From Bifidobacterium magnum (GTDB lineage Bacteria; Actinomycetota; Actinomycetes; Actinomycetales; Bifidobacteriaceae), in contig NZ_JGZB01000001.1 in assembly GCF_000741255.1 (NCBI RefSeq), forward strand, positions 161,629 through 225,628: DNA of 64,000 nt, given 5' to 3'. The notes under the pieces are model-generated. The model was not told the DNA's origin. It did not search any database and worked only from the letters and a program-made list of their open reading frames with translations. A program made the translations under genes and the position numbers. This document shows, piece by piece, positions 9,268 to 18,813 of this stretch (its first letter is position 1; each line of letters opens with the position of its first letter).

Positions 9268-10383
9268 ATGAGCGGTAAACGAACGTCGAGCAAACGCCCG
9301 TCCATGTTTGAAGTGGCCAAGTTGGCCGGGGTCAGCCACCAAACGGTGTCCCGCGTCATCAACCATTCGCCCGACGTATCCGCAAAAACGCGCGAAAAAG
9401 TGCAGCGCGCCATTGACGAGCTCGGCTACCTGCCCAGCAACTCGGCGCGCGCGCTCGCCTCAAGCCGCTCGCGCACCATCGGCCTGATCGCCGGAGGCAA
9501 CCGCTTCTACGGGCCCGTAAGCACGATGGCCTCCATTGAGGAAGCCGCACGCCGCCACGGATTGTTCACCTCCGTCATGCTGCTGCAAGGCGCCGCCTGC
9601 ACGCAAGAGGAATTCAACGGCATGTGCCGCACGTTCGAAGAGCAGAACGTGGACGCGTTCATCGTCAACGCCCCGACCGACATGATGTTCGAGGCGGCCC
9701 TGCGCGCGCCCGTACGTCAACCGCGCGTGCTCATCACCTCCACGCATGGCGCCATGAGCGTGGCCGAAGGCCTGCGCATGCTCTCGAGCGCCAAACGCCA
9801 AACCGTCTCCATTGTGGGCAACGACCAGTGGGGCGGCATGGAATCCGTGGCGCAGGTCGTCACCGAATACGGCCACAAAAACGTGCTCTACTTCGCGGGC
9901 CCGCGCGACTGGCGAGACGCCATGACGCGTCTGCTCGCATGGAACCGCAGCTGCGCCGATCTCGGTGTGAACTCCGTGACCGTCCAATGCGCATCATGGG
10001 ATGCGGGCGAAGCGTACCGCCGCATGAACCATGTGCTCGAAAACATCGGCCGCACGGGAGTGCGTCCGCCAAGCTGCGTGGTTTGCGCCAACGACAACAT
10101 GGCAGTAGGCGTGATGCGCGCCCTGCATGAGCATGGCGTACGCATTCCGCAAGACATGAGCGTGGTTGGCTTCGACGACCTGGCCGCCATGGACAACATG
10201 ACGCCGCCGCTGTCCACCGTGCACCCGAACTTCGACGACCTCGGCACTGTGGCCATGCGCGAAGTGCTCTACCTGCTCGGAGAAGGCAAGGAGAACGCGT
10301 TCGCCATCTCGAACCACGGCGTAGGACTCATTCCGTGCGAATTCATCCGCCGTCGCTCACTCGGACCGGCCAATATCGCCTGA
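9268..10383 (+). CDS. LacI-family transcriptional regulator
   Basis: 371 residues. N-terminal LacI helix-turn-helix with hinge (MFEVAKLAGVSHQTVSRVIN, then GYLPSNSARALAS), followed by a periplasmic-binding-protein-like sensor domain (IGLIAGGNRFYGP onward) and the typical C-terminal VVGFDDLAAMDNMTPPLSTV. Effector and targets cannot be told: no sugar transporter or glycosidase adjoins it, and the neighbour is a convergent ABC exporter. Start ATG 9268 behind GAAAGAGG; ATG-like 9247 is an in-frame alternative. A TATAAT-like hexamer lies at about 9211. Confidence 0.9.
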   Translation: MSGKRTSSKRPSMFEVAKLAGVSHQTVSRVINHSPDVSAKTREKVQRAIDELGYLPSNSARALASSRSRTIGLIAGGNRFYGPVSTMASIEEAARRHGLFTSVMLLQGAACTQEEFNGMCRTFEEQNVDAFIVNAPTDMMFEAALRAPVRQPRVLITSTHGAMSVAEGLRMLSSAKRQTVSIVGNDQWGGMESVAQVVTEYGHKNVLYFAGPRDWRDAMTRLLAWNRSCADLGVNSVTVQCASWDAGEAYRRMNHVLENIGRTGVRPPSCVVCANDNMAVGVMRALHEHGVRIPQDMSVVGFDDLAAMDNMTPPLSTVHPNFDDLGTVAMREVLYLLGEGKENAFAISNHGVGLIPCEFIRRRSLGPANIA

Positions 10384-10407
10384 AATAACACTTCCTGAAC
10401 CGTATGC

Positions 10408-10440
10408 AAAAGGGCGCGCCCGCAAGCGCGCCCTTTCTTC
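10408..10440 (+). terminator. Rho-independent terminator after the LacI gene
   Basis: AAAGGGCGCG and CGCGCCCTTT form a 10-bp stem followed by a pyrimidine tract. It lies between two convergent genes and can work in both directions. Confidence 0.75.
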
Positions 10441-10448
10441 TGCATTTT

Positions 10449-10498
10449 TTCTGTATTTTGAGACAGACACGCCGGGTTTCGTGTCTCAAAATGCAGAA
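10449..10498 (+). repeat. 50-bp palindromic repeat, copy 2
   Basis: Arms TTCTGTATTTTGAGACA / TGTCTCAAAATGCAGAA with the core GACACGCCGGGTTTCG, differing at two core bases from the 63,952 copy. It sits between the convergent LacI and ABC-exporter genes, right after the terminator. Confidence 0.85.
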
Positions 10499-10518
10499 GG
10501 AGATACCGAAAACTGGCG

Positions 10519-13500
10519 TCACATATACAGCGTCTTGTCGCACACGCGCAGCGTGGACGGACGATGCGAGACCAGCACAATGCTCACGTCGCGTTCCTCG
10601 GCCATCTCGTTGATGGACTGCAGAATATACGCTTCGTTCAACGCGTCCAAACGGCTCGCGGGCTCGTCGAGCAGCACGAGATTCGCGTCGCGCAGGAACA
10701 CGCGCGCCAAGCCGATGCGCTGGCGCTCGCCTTCGGACAGGAAGGAACCGAGCTCGCCCACGCGCGTATCAAGGCCACGCGGCAGCGACTTGACGAGTTC
10801 CGCGGCCGACGCCTTCTCCAACGCGCGCATTAGCGCCTGGTCCGTGGCGCCGCCGTCGGCAAGCTGCAGATTTTCGCGGATCGTGCCGTCGAACAGGAAC
10901 GTCTCCTGGTTCATAAGCGTCTGCTCGCGCCTGCGCGTATGGGCGTTGACTTCCGGCAGCGCCACATCCGCCAAATACACGCGGCCCTGCTGCGGATCCC
11001 AGTAACGCATCAAGAGCTTCAACATCGTGGACTTGCCGCGTCCCGAAGCGCCATGAATGCCTAGAATTCCGCGGCTTGGCACGTCAAGCGAGAAGTTCGA
11101 AAGCACATTGCCGTGCACGTCGCCCTCAATCTTCTCATTCGGCTTGCGCACATGCGGCATCTGGACGCACGCGGCCAGCAGCGAGTTGCGCGTGAACGAG
11201 CGCGGGTCGGTGGCCAGCGCATCATCGGGCACAATCACGTCGTTAATGCCTTCCGCTTCGTCCACCGTGGCAGTATCCGGATAGGCGAACGTCACCTGCA
11301 TCATCGTCATGCCGTCGAAAGCCGGCGTCTTCTCGCCGTCTTCCACCACGGCCGGGGCCTCGTCTTGCAGCGCGAACAGCCGGCGTGCGGCCGCGAACGT
11401 CTGCGCAAGGTTGCCCGGCAGCATGCTCAGCGCCAAGGTGGGCGCGAACGAGCTTACGAACAGCACAAAGGCCGTCACATTGAACGCGATATTCACAGGA
11501 TGGTCCACGCTCGTGTTGATCGCGAGGAATGCGGCGCCCGCGCTAAACAGCACCACGAGCGCGGAGGACAGGCCCGCGAACATACCTTCACGCAGGGCCA
11601 GGCGCTCATGCGCGTTCCGAAGCGCCTCAGAACGTTCCATAATCATGCGCAGACGTGCGTCGCCTTGGTTGAAGTGGATAATGCGCGCCAAGCCCCGCAT
11701 GTCGTCGAGCATCTGGTCGTTGAGCTGAGCCGTCTCCTCACGCAGTTGCGCGCCCACGCCGGCCTTGTTCAGCACCTTGTGGAACAGCTGCGGCACGAGC
11801 ACGCCGATCACGAGGTAGGCCACCACCATGAGCAGCGCCGTCATCGGGTTGAACAGCGCGCACGCGGCGACAATATAGAGAATCGACGTGGCCAAGGCAA
11901 TAATCACTGGCGAAATGGTGTGCGCGAAGAAGATTTCGAGCAGTTCCACATCCGTAGTGACCAGTCCCACAAGATCGCCCTTGCCGTGGTGAACGAGCTT
12001 GGCGGGGGAGAGCCTGCGCAACGCGTCGAAGGATTCATTGCGGAACAGCGCGAGCATGCGGAACGCCACATTGTGGTTCATGTACTGTTCCGCATATCGC
12101 ATGAGACCGCGCAGCAGCGCGCATACGGCCATCAGCGTTATGGCAAGCGACATGTTCATGCCCCACACCTTGTTGCCCGTGGCGATGAACAGCGCCATCA
12201 CGCCGAATACGGGCACCATCGTGCCGGCCAAGTGGCCCACCGTGCCGCACAGGCAGGCGAGCAGCATATGGGAGCGCAGCGGGCGTACCGTAGAGGCCAG
12301 TCGCGCGGCCACCTGCAGGTCGCTCAAATGCGCGTCGGCCGCCGGAGTACCGCCTTCCAGTCCCGACGCGTCCGCGGATACGCCAGTGGTACCAGCAGTA
12401 CCAGTAGCGCCCGCAGTGGCCGGATCGTTGCCGAAGGCCGTGACGGTCTTACCATACTTGAGTCCGCGCTTGCCGTCTTCGCGGTGGCCAACGGACTCGA
12501 CCTGCGCCTGCGTGCGGAACATCGTCGCGTATAAGCCGTTCTGTTTCATGAGATCGGCGGGTGCGCCGCATTCGGCGACCGTACCGTTGTCGAACACGAG
12601 CACCTGGTCGGACTGCGTGGTGTTCGCCAAACGGTGCGTAATCTGGATCACCGTCTTCGTACGGGCCAGTTCGCGGATCGTTTCGTTGAGATAATTCTCG
12701 CTGTCCACGTCCACGCTGCTCGTCACCTCGTCAAAAATAATGATCGGGGAGTCGTGCAGCAGTACCATCGCCATCGCGATACGCTGGCGCTGGCCGCCGG
12801 AAAGATTCGCGGAATCCGGAGCGATCGGCATGTCTAGACCGCCCGATTTCTCGACGAAGGTGTCGATATGGGCGCGCTTGAGCGCCGCCATCATCTCGTC
12901 TTCCGTGGCGGACGGACGCGCCATCAACAGATTGGAACGCAAGGTTCCCGTAAACAGGCGGCTCGACGCGCCCACCATTGAGACGGCCTGCGAGAGCGAG
13001 CCGACCGTAAGATTGGCGAGTTCCGTAACGGAACCGTCTTTCGATTCCAGAGAGATAATGCCGCGGTAGCCCGTCAACGAACCGTTGAGAATATGGCCGA
13101 GCGTCGTCTTTCCGGAACCGGACTTGCCGACGACGGTCGTCAGCGTGCCCGGACCGGCCGTAAACGTGACGTTCGTGAGCGCCATCGGTACGGATTCTTC
13201 CGTCTGTACGGACTCGTAGATCGGTGCGAGTGTATCCGTATACGCGTGCTGTTCGTCGATTTTCTTGCGGATCGATCCCGTGTTGCCGTTTTGCGAGGCG
13301 ACATCCGCATACGAATAGGCGACGCCCTTCAGTCGCAACGTGAACGCGCTGTCGTGCGTAACGGGAAGCTGCTGCGTGCCGCGCTCCGGTTCGGGAGCGT
13401 CGAGCAGCGCGAAAATGCGGCTCGTGCTCGTCATGCCGTTCATTGCCACATGGAAATACGATCCGAGCTGGCGCAGCGGCAGGAAGAATTCGACCGACAG

Positions 13501-14517
13501 CAAGATGATGATCAGCGCGCCTGCCACCGTCAGCATCGGGCCGTTCAGGAACGCGTAAATGCCGAAATCAAGATGCAGATGTGTCGAACCGTTATGAATG
13601 TACTGCCACACGGCCGTGCCGATACCCGCGGCCATGCCGCCGTAGGCGACAATATCCATGGCCGTCAGCGACCGCAGCTGAATTTGCAGCACATTCATCG
13701 TCATCTCGCGGAAACGTTCCGACTGCTCGTTGAGCTTGCGCGCCGCATCCTCGTCGGCGTCAAAATTCTTAAGCGTCTCAAGACCAGCCACATCGTCGAG
13801 GAACAGCGAACCGAGATCCGTGTACTCGCCCCAATACTTCTTGAAAATACGCGAGGCGCGCATCGCAACCAGGCCCACGATCAGCACCATAAGCGGCGCG
13901 CACACAAGCAGCACGAGCGCAGCCGGCAGATTCACAGGCGCTAACACGCAAAACAGCGTCACGGGAGCAAGTACCGCGTACACGAGCTGCGGTAGGAACC
14001 GGTCATAGAAGCTTTGCACCTGGTCGATGCCCTCGCTCACGGACTGGATCACGTCCGCCGTTTTCACACGCTGCGCATAGCTCGGCCCCAAGGAGAGCAT
14101 CTTGCGGTACACGGCCTCGCGCAACGCCACTTTCACCGACTCCGCGGCGCTCGAACCCAACCTCGCCACAAGCGTGGTGGCCAAAAACTTGATCAACGCG
14201 ATGCACGCGAACAAAATAAGGTAGACCGCAATCACTTGGCCAGGCCACAATGTCTGCCAAATCAGCGTACGGTCCGAACCGATGAACCAGTAGGCGTTGA
14301 TCAACGCCATAAGATCAAGGCAACCGCCATGGGCGGGAATGCACACATGCAGCTGCGGCGCGTGCTTGTCCGCAACATCCAACAAATAGCCCAACAACGA
14401 AACCGAAGTGAACACCAGCGTAATGTTCGCCAGCAAATTCACCCACATGCACGCGACCTTGCCGGCAATGCGAGAAGCAAGGCCCGGCACCAAAGAAAAT
14501 AGTCGTCTGTCGAACAT
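10519..14517 (-). CDS. fused CydDC-like ABC transporter (two permease-ATPase halves in one chain)
   Basis: A 1332-residue chain holding two complete TM-ATPase halves. First half: membrane segments from residue 20, Walker A VVGKSGSGKTTLGHIL, signature LSGGQRQRIAMAM, switch His in ITHR. A Gly/Ala/Thr-rich linker (ATAGATGTAGTTG) leads to the second half: Walker A GIHGASGRGKSTMLKLL, signature LSEGERQRIGLARVF, switch His in VSHR. Overall it is most like CydD+CydC, which export thiols (cysteine/glutathione) and bind heme for cytochrome bd. No cytochrome genes are nearby, so the substrate is open; a drug or peptide exporter is possible. Strong Shine-Dalgarno GAGGAGGG before ATG 14517. The fusion is in frame with no sign of decay. 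Confidence 0.88.
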   Translation of the reverse strand: MFDRRLFSLVPGLASRIAGKVACMWVNLLANITLVFTSVSLLGYLLDVADKHAPQLHVCIPAHGGCLDLMALINAYWFIGSDRTLIWQTLWPGQVIAVYLILFACIALIKFLATTLVARLGSSAAESVKVALREAVYRKMLSLGPSYAQRVKTADVIQSVSEGIDQVQSFYDRFLPQLVYAVLAPVTLFCVLAPVNLPAALVLLVCAPLMVLIVGLVAMRASRIFKKYWGEYTDLGSLFLDDVAGLETLKNFDADEDAARKLNEQSERFREMTMNVLQIQLRSLTAMDIVAYGGMAAGIGTAVWQYIHNGSTHLHLDFGIYAFLNGPMLTVAGALIIILLSVEFFLPLRQLGSYFHVAMNGMTSTSRIFALLDAPEPERGTQQLPVTHDSAFTLRLKGVAYSYADVASQNGNTGSIRKKIDEQHAYTDTLAPIYESVQTEESVPMALTNVTFTAGPGTLTTVVGKSGSGKTTLGHILNGSLTGYRGIISLESKDGSVTELANLTVGSLSQAVSMVGASSRLFTGTLRSNLLMARPSATEDEMMAALKRAHIDTFVEKSGGLDMPIAPDSANLSGGQRQRIAMAMVLLHDSPIIIFDEVTSSVDVDSENYLNETIRELARTKTVIQITHRLANTTQSDQVLVFDNGTVAECGAPADLMKQNGLYATMFRTQAQVESVGHREDGKRGLKYGKTVTAFGNDPATAGATGTAGTTGVSADASGLEGGTPAADAHLSDLQVAARLASTVRPLRSHMLLACLCGTVGHLAGTMVPVFGVMALFIATGNKVWGMNMSLAITLMAVCALLRGLMRYAEQYMNHNVAFRMLALFRNESFDALRRLSPAKLVHHGKGDLVGLVTTDVELLEIFFAHTISPVIIALATSILYIVAACALFNPMTALLMVVAYLVIGVLVPQLFHKVLNKAGVGAQLREETAQLNDQMLDDMRGLARIIHFNQGDARLRMIMERSEALRNAHERLALREGMFAGLSSALVVLFSAGAAFLAINTSVDHPVNIAFNVTAFVLFVSSFAPTLALSMLPGNLAQTFAAARRLFALQDEAPAVVEDGEKTPAFDGMTMMQVTFAYPDTATVDEAEGINDVIVPDDALATDPRSFTRNSLLAACVQMPHVRKPNEKIEGDVHGNVLSNFSLDVPSRGILGIHGASGRGKSTMLKLLMRYWDPQQGRVYLADVALPEVNAHTRRREQTLMNQETFLFDGTIRENLQLADGGATDQALMRALEKASAAELVKSLPRGLDTRVGELGSFLSEGERQRIGLARVFLRDANLVLLDEPASRLDALNEAYILQSINEMAEERDVSIVLVSHRPSTLRVCDKTLYM

Positions 14518-14638
14518 GCGCCCTCCTCATGGTTGTGTTGCAGCGACAAACCTGAACAGCAAGCCTAACGGAACGGCCTGAACAAACGCTGTGACCGGTG
14601 AACATATGGAAATACTGAGATTGTGCAAGGATGAAAGC

Positions 14639-15523
14639 ATGACGTTTATACATAGCAAAGCCGCCGCCAGCGTACCGCGCATCAGCCTCGCGGACGGCGC
14701 CACCATTCCGCAAATCGGACTCGGCGTCCTACGCATCGACGACGAAGGCGTAACCCCCGTAGTCGAAAGCGCCATCGAATCGGGCTACCGCCATATTGAC
14801 GGCGCCGCCGGATACAACAACGAAGCGGGCGTGGGCAGGGCGCTCGCCAAGGAAGGCGTGGCCGGCAAGCACGCCAACGCGGACCGCCGTGCCGCCATGT
14901 GGGTGACCACAAAACTCAAGGATTCCGAGCAGGGCTACGACAGCGCCATGCACGCATTTGAACGCCAGCTGCAACTGCTGCAGCTCGACTATGTGGACAT
15001 GTACATGATCCACTGGCCTACGCCATTCGACTGGCGCGCTGCCGAAACGTGGAAGGCGTTCGTGAAGCTGCGCGAGGAAGGCCGCGTGCGCACGCTGGGC
15101 GTATGCAACTTCATGCCCTCCGACTTGGAGCGTTTGCACAAGGAAACGGGCGAATACCCGACCGTGAACCAGATTGAGCTGCACCCCACGTGGCAGCAGC
15201 GCGATGTGGTGGCCTGCTGCAAGCAGCACGGTATTGCCGTGGAAGCGTACTCTCCAATGGCCCGCGGCGCCGACCTCAACGCCGGCGACGGTGTGATCGA
15301 GAAGATCGCCAAGGCGCACAACGTGAGCCCCGCGCAGGTGATTTTGCGCTGGCATATTGAAAACGGCACGATCATTATCCCGAAGTCCGTACACGCGGAC
15401 CGCCAGCGCGAGAACCTCGATTTGTTCGGCTTCTCGCTCACCGCCGACGAGCATGCGGCCATCGACGCGCTCGACGGCCCGACGCGCGCGGGACATGATC
15501 CGGCCACGTTTACGTATGCATAG
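14639..15523 (+). CDS. aldo/keto reductase (2,5-diketogluconate reductase type)
   Basis: NADPH-dependent reductase of the AKR superfamily; 294 residues. GATIPQIGLGVLRID starts the barrel; YRHIDGAAGYNNEAGVGRAL carries the catalytic Asp/Tyr; the Lys lies in WVTTKL; MIHWPTPFDW supplies the His; the C-terminal IIPKSVHADRQREN binds NADPH phosphate. Start ATG 14639 behind AAGGAT; the frame is open to 14591. Divergent from the ABC exporter. Substrate not inferable. Confidence 0.9.
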   Translation: MTFIHSKAAASVPRISLADGATIPQIGLGVLRIDDEGVTPVVESAIESGYRHIDGAAGYNNEAGVGRALAKEGVAGKHANADRRAAMWVTTKLKDSEQGYDSAMHAFERQLQLLQLDYVDMYMIHWPTPFDWRAAETWKAFVKLREEGRVRTLGVCNFMPSDLERLHKETGEYPTVNQIELHPTWQQRDVVACCKQHGIAVEAYSPMARGADLNAGDGVIEKIAKAHNVSPAQVILRWHIENGTIIIPKSVHADRQRENLDLFGFSLTADEHAAIDALDGPTRAGHDPATFTYA

Positions 15524-15528
15524 AGAAA

Positions 15529-15609
15529 GTACCGCCAAAACGGAGATAGCCAACGTAAAATAGCCGTTTTGGGCAATTTTTGCCTTCTATCTCTGCTTTT
15601 GACGGTGTC
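15529..15609. repeat. imperfect 80-bp inverted repeat
   Basis: Left arm AGTACCGCCAAAACGGAGAT (from 15,529) pairs imperfectly with the right arm at 15,583-15,609 (on the other strand ACACCGTCAAAAGCAGAGAT). The spacer holds a second short stem around GCCGTTTT. It follows the aldo/keto reductase stop and does not look like the 50-bp repeat family. Confidence 0.5.
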
Positions 15610-15658
15610 TCCTGTGTGCTACTCGCAAATATGAAGGAATTGTGCGCATTTTAGAAAA

Positions 15659-15684
15659 CCTCATATGACGAGCGTCATATGAGG
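15659..15684. repeat. perfect 12-bp palindrome with 2-bp centre
   Basis: CCTCATATGACG, AG, CGTCATATGAGG. A perfect dyad in the reductase-nuclease gap, with no T-run after it. It could be a regulator site or part of a transcript end. Confidence 0.6.
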
Positions 15685-15697
15685 CGTACGATGAATT

Positions 15698-15742
15698 TGG
15701 CGCTGGAAACATACCAACCTATGGGTCCGGCGCCATCTTTTT
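15698..15742 (+). terminator. probable terminator
   Basis: TGGCGC (15,698) pairs with GCGCCA (15,730-15,735) followed by TCTTTTT. It lies between convergent genes and would end the aldo/keto reductase transcript. Confidence 0.5.
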
Positions 15743-15761
15743 ATGACGCCGTCTTTTTTAT

Positions 15762-16556
15762 TCAGTCGTCATTCGGCACTTCTTGGCCCGGGCAGCCATG
15801 CAGCACGGACAGCATCGCCTGCTTCTCGGCGCTCGTGACCGTCAAATCGTATTTATCTTTCACGCCGATCTGTCGCGCCACATAGTCGCAGCGGTACGCG
15901 CTATTTGTGGGCAGCCAGTACGCGGCCGACGACGATCCCTTTTCCTGGTTCGCCGGCCCGTCCACAGCCAGCAAGTTGTACATGTCGTTGCCGAACTGCG
16001 TGCGCTTGGTCTGGTCCCACTTTGAGGCGCCCGACTGCCACGCGTTTTCCAGCGCCACCACATGGTCGATCTGTACGGCAGCGCTCGTCTTCTGTCCGCG
16101 CTGGAAATGGATGGTCGTGGCCGTGTACGGATCTTCCAAAATGCCAGTTTTCACAATGCATCCGCGGCTTTTGTAGATCACGTCCGTCATGTCGCGTGCG
16201 AGCACATCGTCACGTACGTCGCATCCGTTGCCGTCGTCATCCGTGGTGCGGTACCCGAATGAGTCGCGGTCGTAGCCCGCTTTGGAAGGATGATCGTCCA
16301 CGGTGAGACGGTTCAGCGTTTCCGCCGCCGTTCCCGTGGCCGTGTACTGACCCGTTACCGATCCGACCGAAGAATTGATGCGCGGCAGGATCCAGCCGAG
16401 AATGACGCCGATTACGATGGCCGCGATAATAAGCAGCCCGACCAGATTCTTGATTTTCGCCTGCTTCGTGCGGGCGTTGCGGAATCCGTGAGCGTAGGAA
16501 ACGGCGTCATTGAGCAAATCCATATTCGTTCGGGAGGAACGTTTTTTACGAGTCAT
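15762..16556 (-). CDS. membrane-anchored HNH-type nuclease (DUF1524)
   Basis: 264 residues with a basic N-terminus, one membrane helix (about 38-58) and an extracytoplasmic domain ending in an HNH/DUF1524 core: VQIDHVVALENAW (catalytic His 165), then FGNDMYNLLAVDG and N..KG and AYWLPTNSAYRC. This family cuts nucleic acid; outward-facing versions in Gram-positives are thought to degrade or process extracellular DNA. Two Cys pairs could form disulfides. No competence gene is nearby. TACAAT lies 8 nt before ATG 16556 and no clear Shine-Dalgarno is present. The next gene on the strand (MFS exporter) is upstream by 24 bp, so the two are probably co-transcribed. Confidence 0.85.
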   Translation of the reverse strand: MTRKKRSSRTNMDLLNDAVSYAHGFRNARTKQAKIKNLVGLLIIAAIVIGVILGWILPRINSSVGSVTGQYTATGTAAETLNRLTVDDHPSKAGYDRDSFGYRTTDDDGNGCDVRDDVLARDMTDVIYKSRGCIVKTGILEDPYTATTIHFQRGQKTSAAVQIDHVVALENAWQSGASKWDQTKRTQFGNDMYNLLAVDGPANQEKGSSSAAYWLPTNSAYRCDYVARQIGVKDKYDLTVTSAEKQAMLSVLHGCPGQEVPNDD

Positions 16557-16580
16557 AAGCGCTCATTGTACCTCTGTACA

Positions 16581-18278
16581 TCAGTGCTGTGCGTCGGCGG
16601 CGTTCACGTGGCCGTGTGGATGCACGTGTTCTATCGCGCGGCGAGCAAGCGCGGAAGCCGAGCCCGCGTCGTATCCGCGCACGCCCACGATAACCGTGAT
16701 CAGCATGAGCACGGAAATGCCCGAGCTGATCGTCAGCGCCCAACGGATGCCGAAAATGTTGGCCAAAATCGCGTTCTGCGCCGACGTGCCAATCACGGAC
16801 TCGCGGTAGGCCGTGAGCGTGGACATGATCAAAATCAGCACGGGAGCGCCAATCGCGCCTGCGATCTGGCGCACGGTGTTCGTGACGGCCGAGCCTGCGG
16901 ACACGTACTTTGGTTCGAGGCAGTTGAGTGACCATGTGGTCACGGGCATCAGCACGCAGCCGATGCCGAGCTGGCGCACGAACTGGCAGATGGAAATCGA
17001 CCAGATGGGGGAGAGCGGGTTGATCATGAACGTCATGCAGATGGTGCCGATTACGAGCATTGTGGTGCCCGCCAAATTCACGGGGCGTGCGCCGAAACGG
17101 TCGAGTGCACGGCCGCCAATAAACTGCGCAATGGCCTGGCCAATGGCGCCCGGCAGCATCACGAGACCGGAGATTGTGGCCGAGTAGCCGCGGCAGTCCT
17201 GAATGAACAACGGCAAAATCACGGTAAGCGAGCTGAACGAGAAAAAGCTCATGGCCGCGATAATCGTGCCCGTGCGGAAACCGCGGTTGCAGAACACGTT
17301 CACATTGAGCAGCGCCGGCTGGTCGCTGTCGCCCTGCTCAAAACGCTTCGTGTTCTTGAGCTGGCGCAGAATGAACCATACAATGCCGGCCGCGCCCACG
17401 AGCATCGGCACCCACACCACGGGATGCGTGAACGGGTAAGCCTGGATGTTCGTAAAGCCGTACATCAGTCCGCCGAAGCCGATCACGGAAAGCGCCACGG
17501 AGAAGAAATCGGCCTTGGCGAGCTTGTCGGTGCCGCCGAAGTTGTGCAATACGAAGAACGCCAATACGAGCGCGGCGGCGCCAATAATCGTGAGCGACAT
17601 GAAAATGGATCGCCAGCCGTTGAAGTCCGTTTGCAGACCACCAATGGTCGGGCCGATGGCCGGGGCCACGCTCATGGCCATGCCCACGGTACCCATGGCC
17701 ACGCCGCGCTTGTCGAGCGGGAAAATGGAGAAGACCGTGATCTGCAGCACAGGCCACATGACGCCCGTGCCAATGGCTTCCAGCAAACGTCCCGTAAGCA
17801 GCAGCGGGAAGCTTGGCGCGAGCCATGCGCACAGGGAACCGATGGTGAACACCACCATGGAAGTGAGCACAATCTGTCGCGTGGAGAAGCGGCGCGTAAG
17901 GAATGCCGTGAGCGGCACCATCACGCCCATGACGAGCTGGAAAATGGAGGTGAGCCACTGGCCCGTGGTCACCGTGATGCCGAATTCGGAAACGATGGTC
18001 GGCAATGCGGCCGACAGCTGCAGCTGCGTGAAGTTGCCGAGGAACGTAATAAGAGTAAGGACCGCGAGCGAAAGGAACGCCACGTGCGTCAGATGTCCGT
18101 TGCGGTATGAATCGGTGCGGCTCAGCGGCATGGACAAGTCTTCGCGGTACCCGCGGAATCCGGGCTTGCGAACACGCTCCGGAACTTGTTCTTCTGCTGG
18201 TTTGGTATAAGGTTTTCCTACTGCTGTATGGGATTGCGAACTATGTTCCGGTGCGTCGTGTTCGTTGTCTTGTGCCAT
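16581..18278 (-). CDS. DHA2-type MFS multidrug exporter
   Basis: 565 residues: a hydrophilic N-terminus of about 60 residues, then many membrane segments. The MFS loop motif is seen near LTRRFSTRQIVLTSM and the exporter motif C in GVAMGTVGMAMSVAPAIGPTIGG, as in EmrB/QacA proton antiporters. The C-terminus is a hydrophilic His-rich tail (HVHPHGHVNAADAQH). Start at ATG 18278; there is no close Shine-Dalgarno (AAAGGA is about 17 nt away), so the true start may be inside. The leader holds repeated TACTAG motifs that may bind a regulator. Substrate unknown. Confidence 0.88.
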   Translation of the reverse strand: MAQDNEHDAPEHSSQSHTAVGKPYTKPAEEQVPERVRKPGFRGYREDLSMPLSRTDSYRNGHLTHVAFLSLAVLTLITFLGNFTQLQLSAALPTIVSEFGITVTTGQWLTSIFQLVMGVMVPLTAFLTRRFSTRQIVLTSMVVFTIGSLCAWLAPSFPLLLTGRLLEAIGTGVMWPVLQITVFSIFPLDKRGVAMGTVGMAMSVAPAIGPTIGGLQTDFNGWRSIFMSLTIIGAAALVLAFFVLHNFGGTDKLAKADFFSVALSVIGFGGLMYGFTNIQAYPFTHPVVWVPMLVGAAGIVWFILRQLKNTKRFEQGDSDQPALLNVNVFCNRGFRTGTIIAAMSFFSFSSLTVILPLFIQDCRGYSATISGLVMLPGAIGQAIAQFIGGRALDRFGARPVNLAGTTMLVIGTICMTFMINPLSPIWSISICQFVRQLGIGCVLMPVTTWSLNCLEPKYVSAGSAVTNTVRQIAGAIGAPVLILIMSTLTAYRESVIGTSAQNAILANIFGIRWALTISSGISVLMLITVIVGVRGYDAGSASALARRAIEHVHPHGHVNAADAQH

Positions 18279-18303
18279 GTAAAAATGCCTAATGTGTCCT
18301 TTA

Positions 18304-18355
18304 AGTACTAGCTGATACTAGATTTCTTCCTAGTGCAGTTTTGACCTACCGTAGG
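18304..18355. promoter_or_regulatory. candidate operator region upstream of the MFS exporter
   Basis: TACTAG occurs at 18,306 and 18,316 in a GTACTAGCTGATACTAG context, with CCTAGT at 18,329, and CCTAC-C-GTAGG is a short dyad at 18,345. Dyads just upstream of an exporter gene are typical of TetR/MarR sites; no regulator gene is adjacent. Confidence 0.35.
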
Positions 18356-18387
18356 ACATACGGGGGGATAAAAGACACGAAAGCGCT

Positions 18388-18813
18388 TTACAGATCCTTG
18401 TCCACAATTTCTTGCGTCAGCTTGTCGTCGGCCGGTTCTTCCGGATCCGCAGACTCGTCTCCCTCATCCTCGTCCGATTCTTCATCGGCCGCGTCAGCTT
18501 CGTCCTGTGAATATTCGACCATGTTGAGCACAGCCACGCCGTCCGGAGTCTTGACGAGCACGTTGGCACGTCCGCCAATTTCCTCGAGTCCCTTGAGCAG
18601 GTTGGAAATCGGTTCGGAGTCGAGTACGGGAAGAATTTGCGCCACCCCCTCGGCGTCGATCACGCGCAGCGCCTGGTCCATGCTGCCCGTGGCAAGCATG
18701 CTGTCCACTTCCTGTTCGAACTCGTAGAGTTCCTGGTTGTCGGTATTAACGTTCTGCGTGTTCGTTTCGTTCGCTGCTGCGTTTTTCTCGGCGATTCGTT
18801 TGGCAATGCGCAT
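18388..18813 (-). CDS. acidic protein of unknown function
   Basis: 141 residues. After a short basic start (MRIAKRIAEKNAAANET) there is an ordered core of about 85 residues (ELYEFEQEVDSMLATGSMDQ to ANVLVKTPDGVAVLNMVEYS), then a very acidic, probably disordered tail rich in Asp/Glu. No known domain is recognised. AAGGAG lies 6 nt before ATG 18813, so that start is preferred to ATG 18843. No signal peptide or membrane segment. Confidence 0.7.
   Translation of the reverse strand: MRIAKRIAEKNAAANETNTQNVNTDNQELYEFEQEVDSMLATGSMDQALRVIDAEGVAQILPVLDSEPISNLLKGLEEIGGRANVLVKTPDGVAVLNMVEYSQDEADAADEESDEDEGDESADPEEPADDKLTQEIVDKDL

Noticed and set aside
8130..9413. 427-residue open frame antisense to the Maf-Nudix gene
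   Set aside because: Shadow ORF with no domain, overlapping a well-supported gene.
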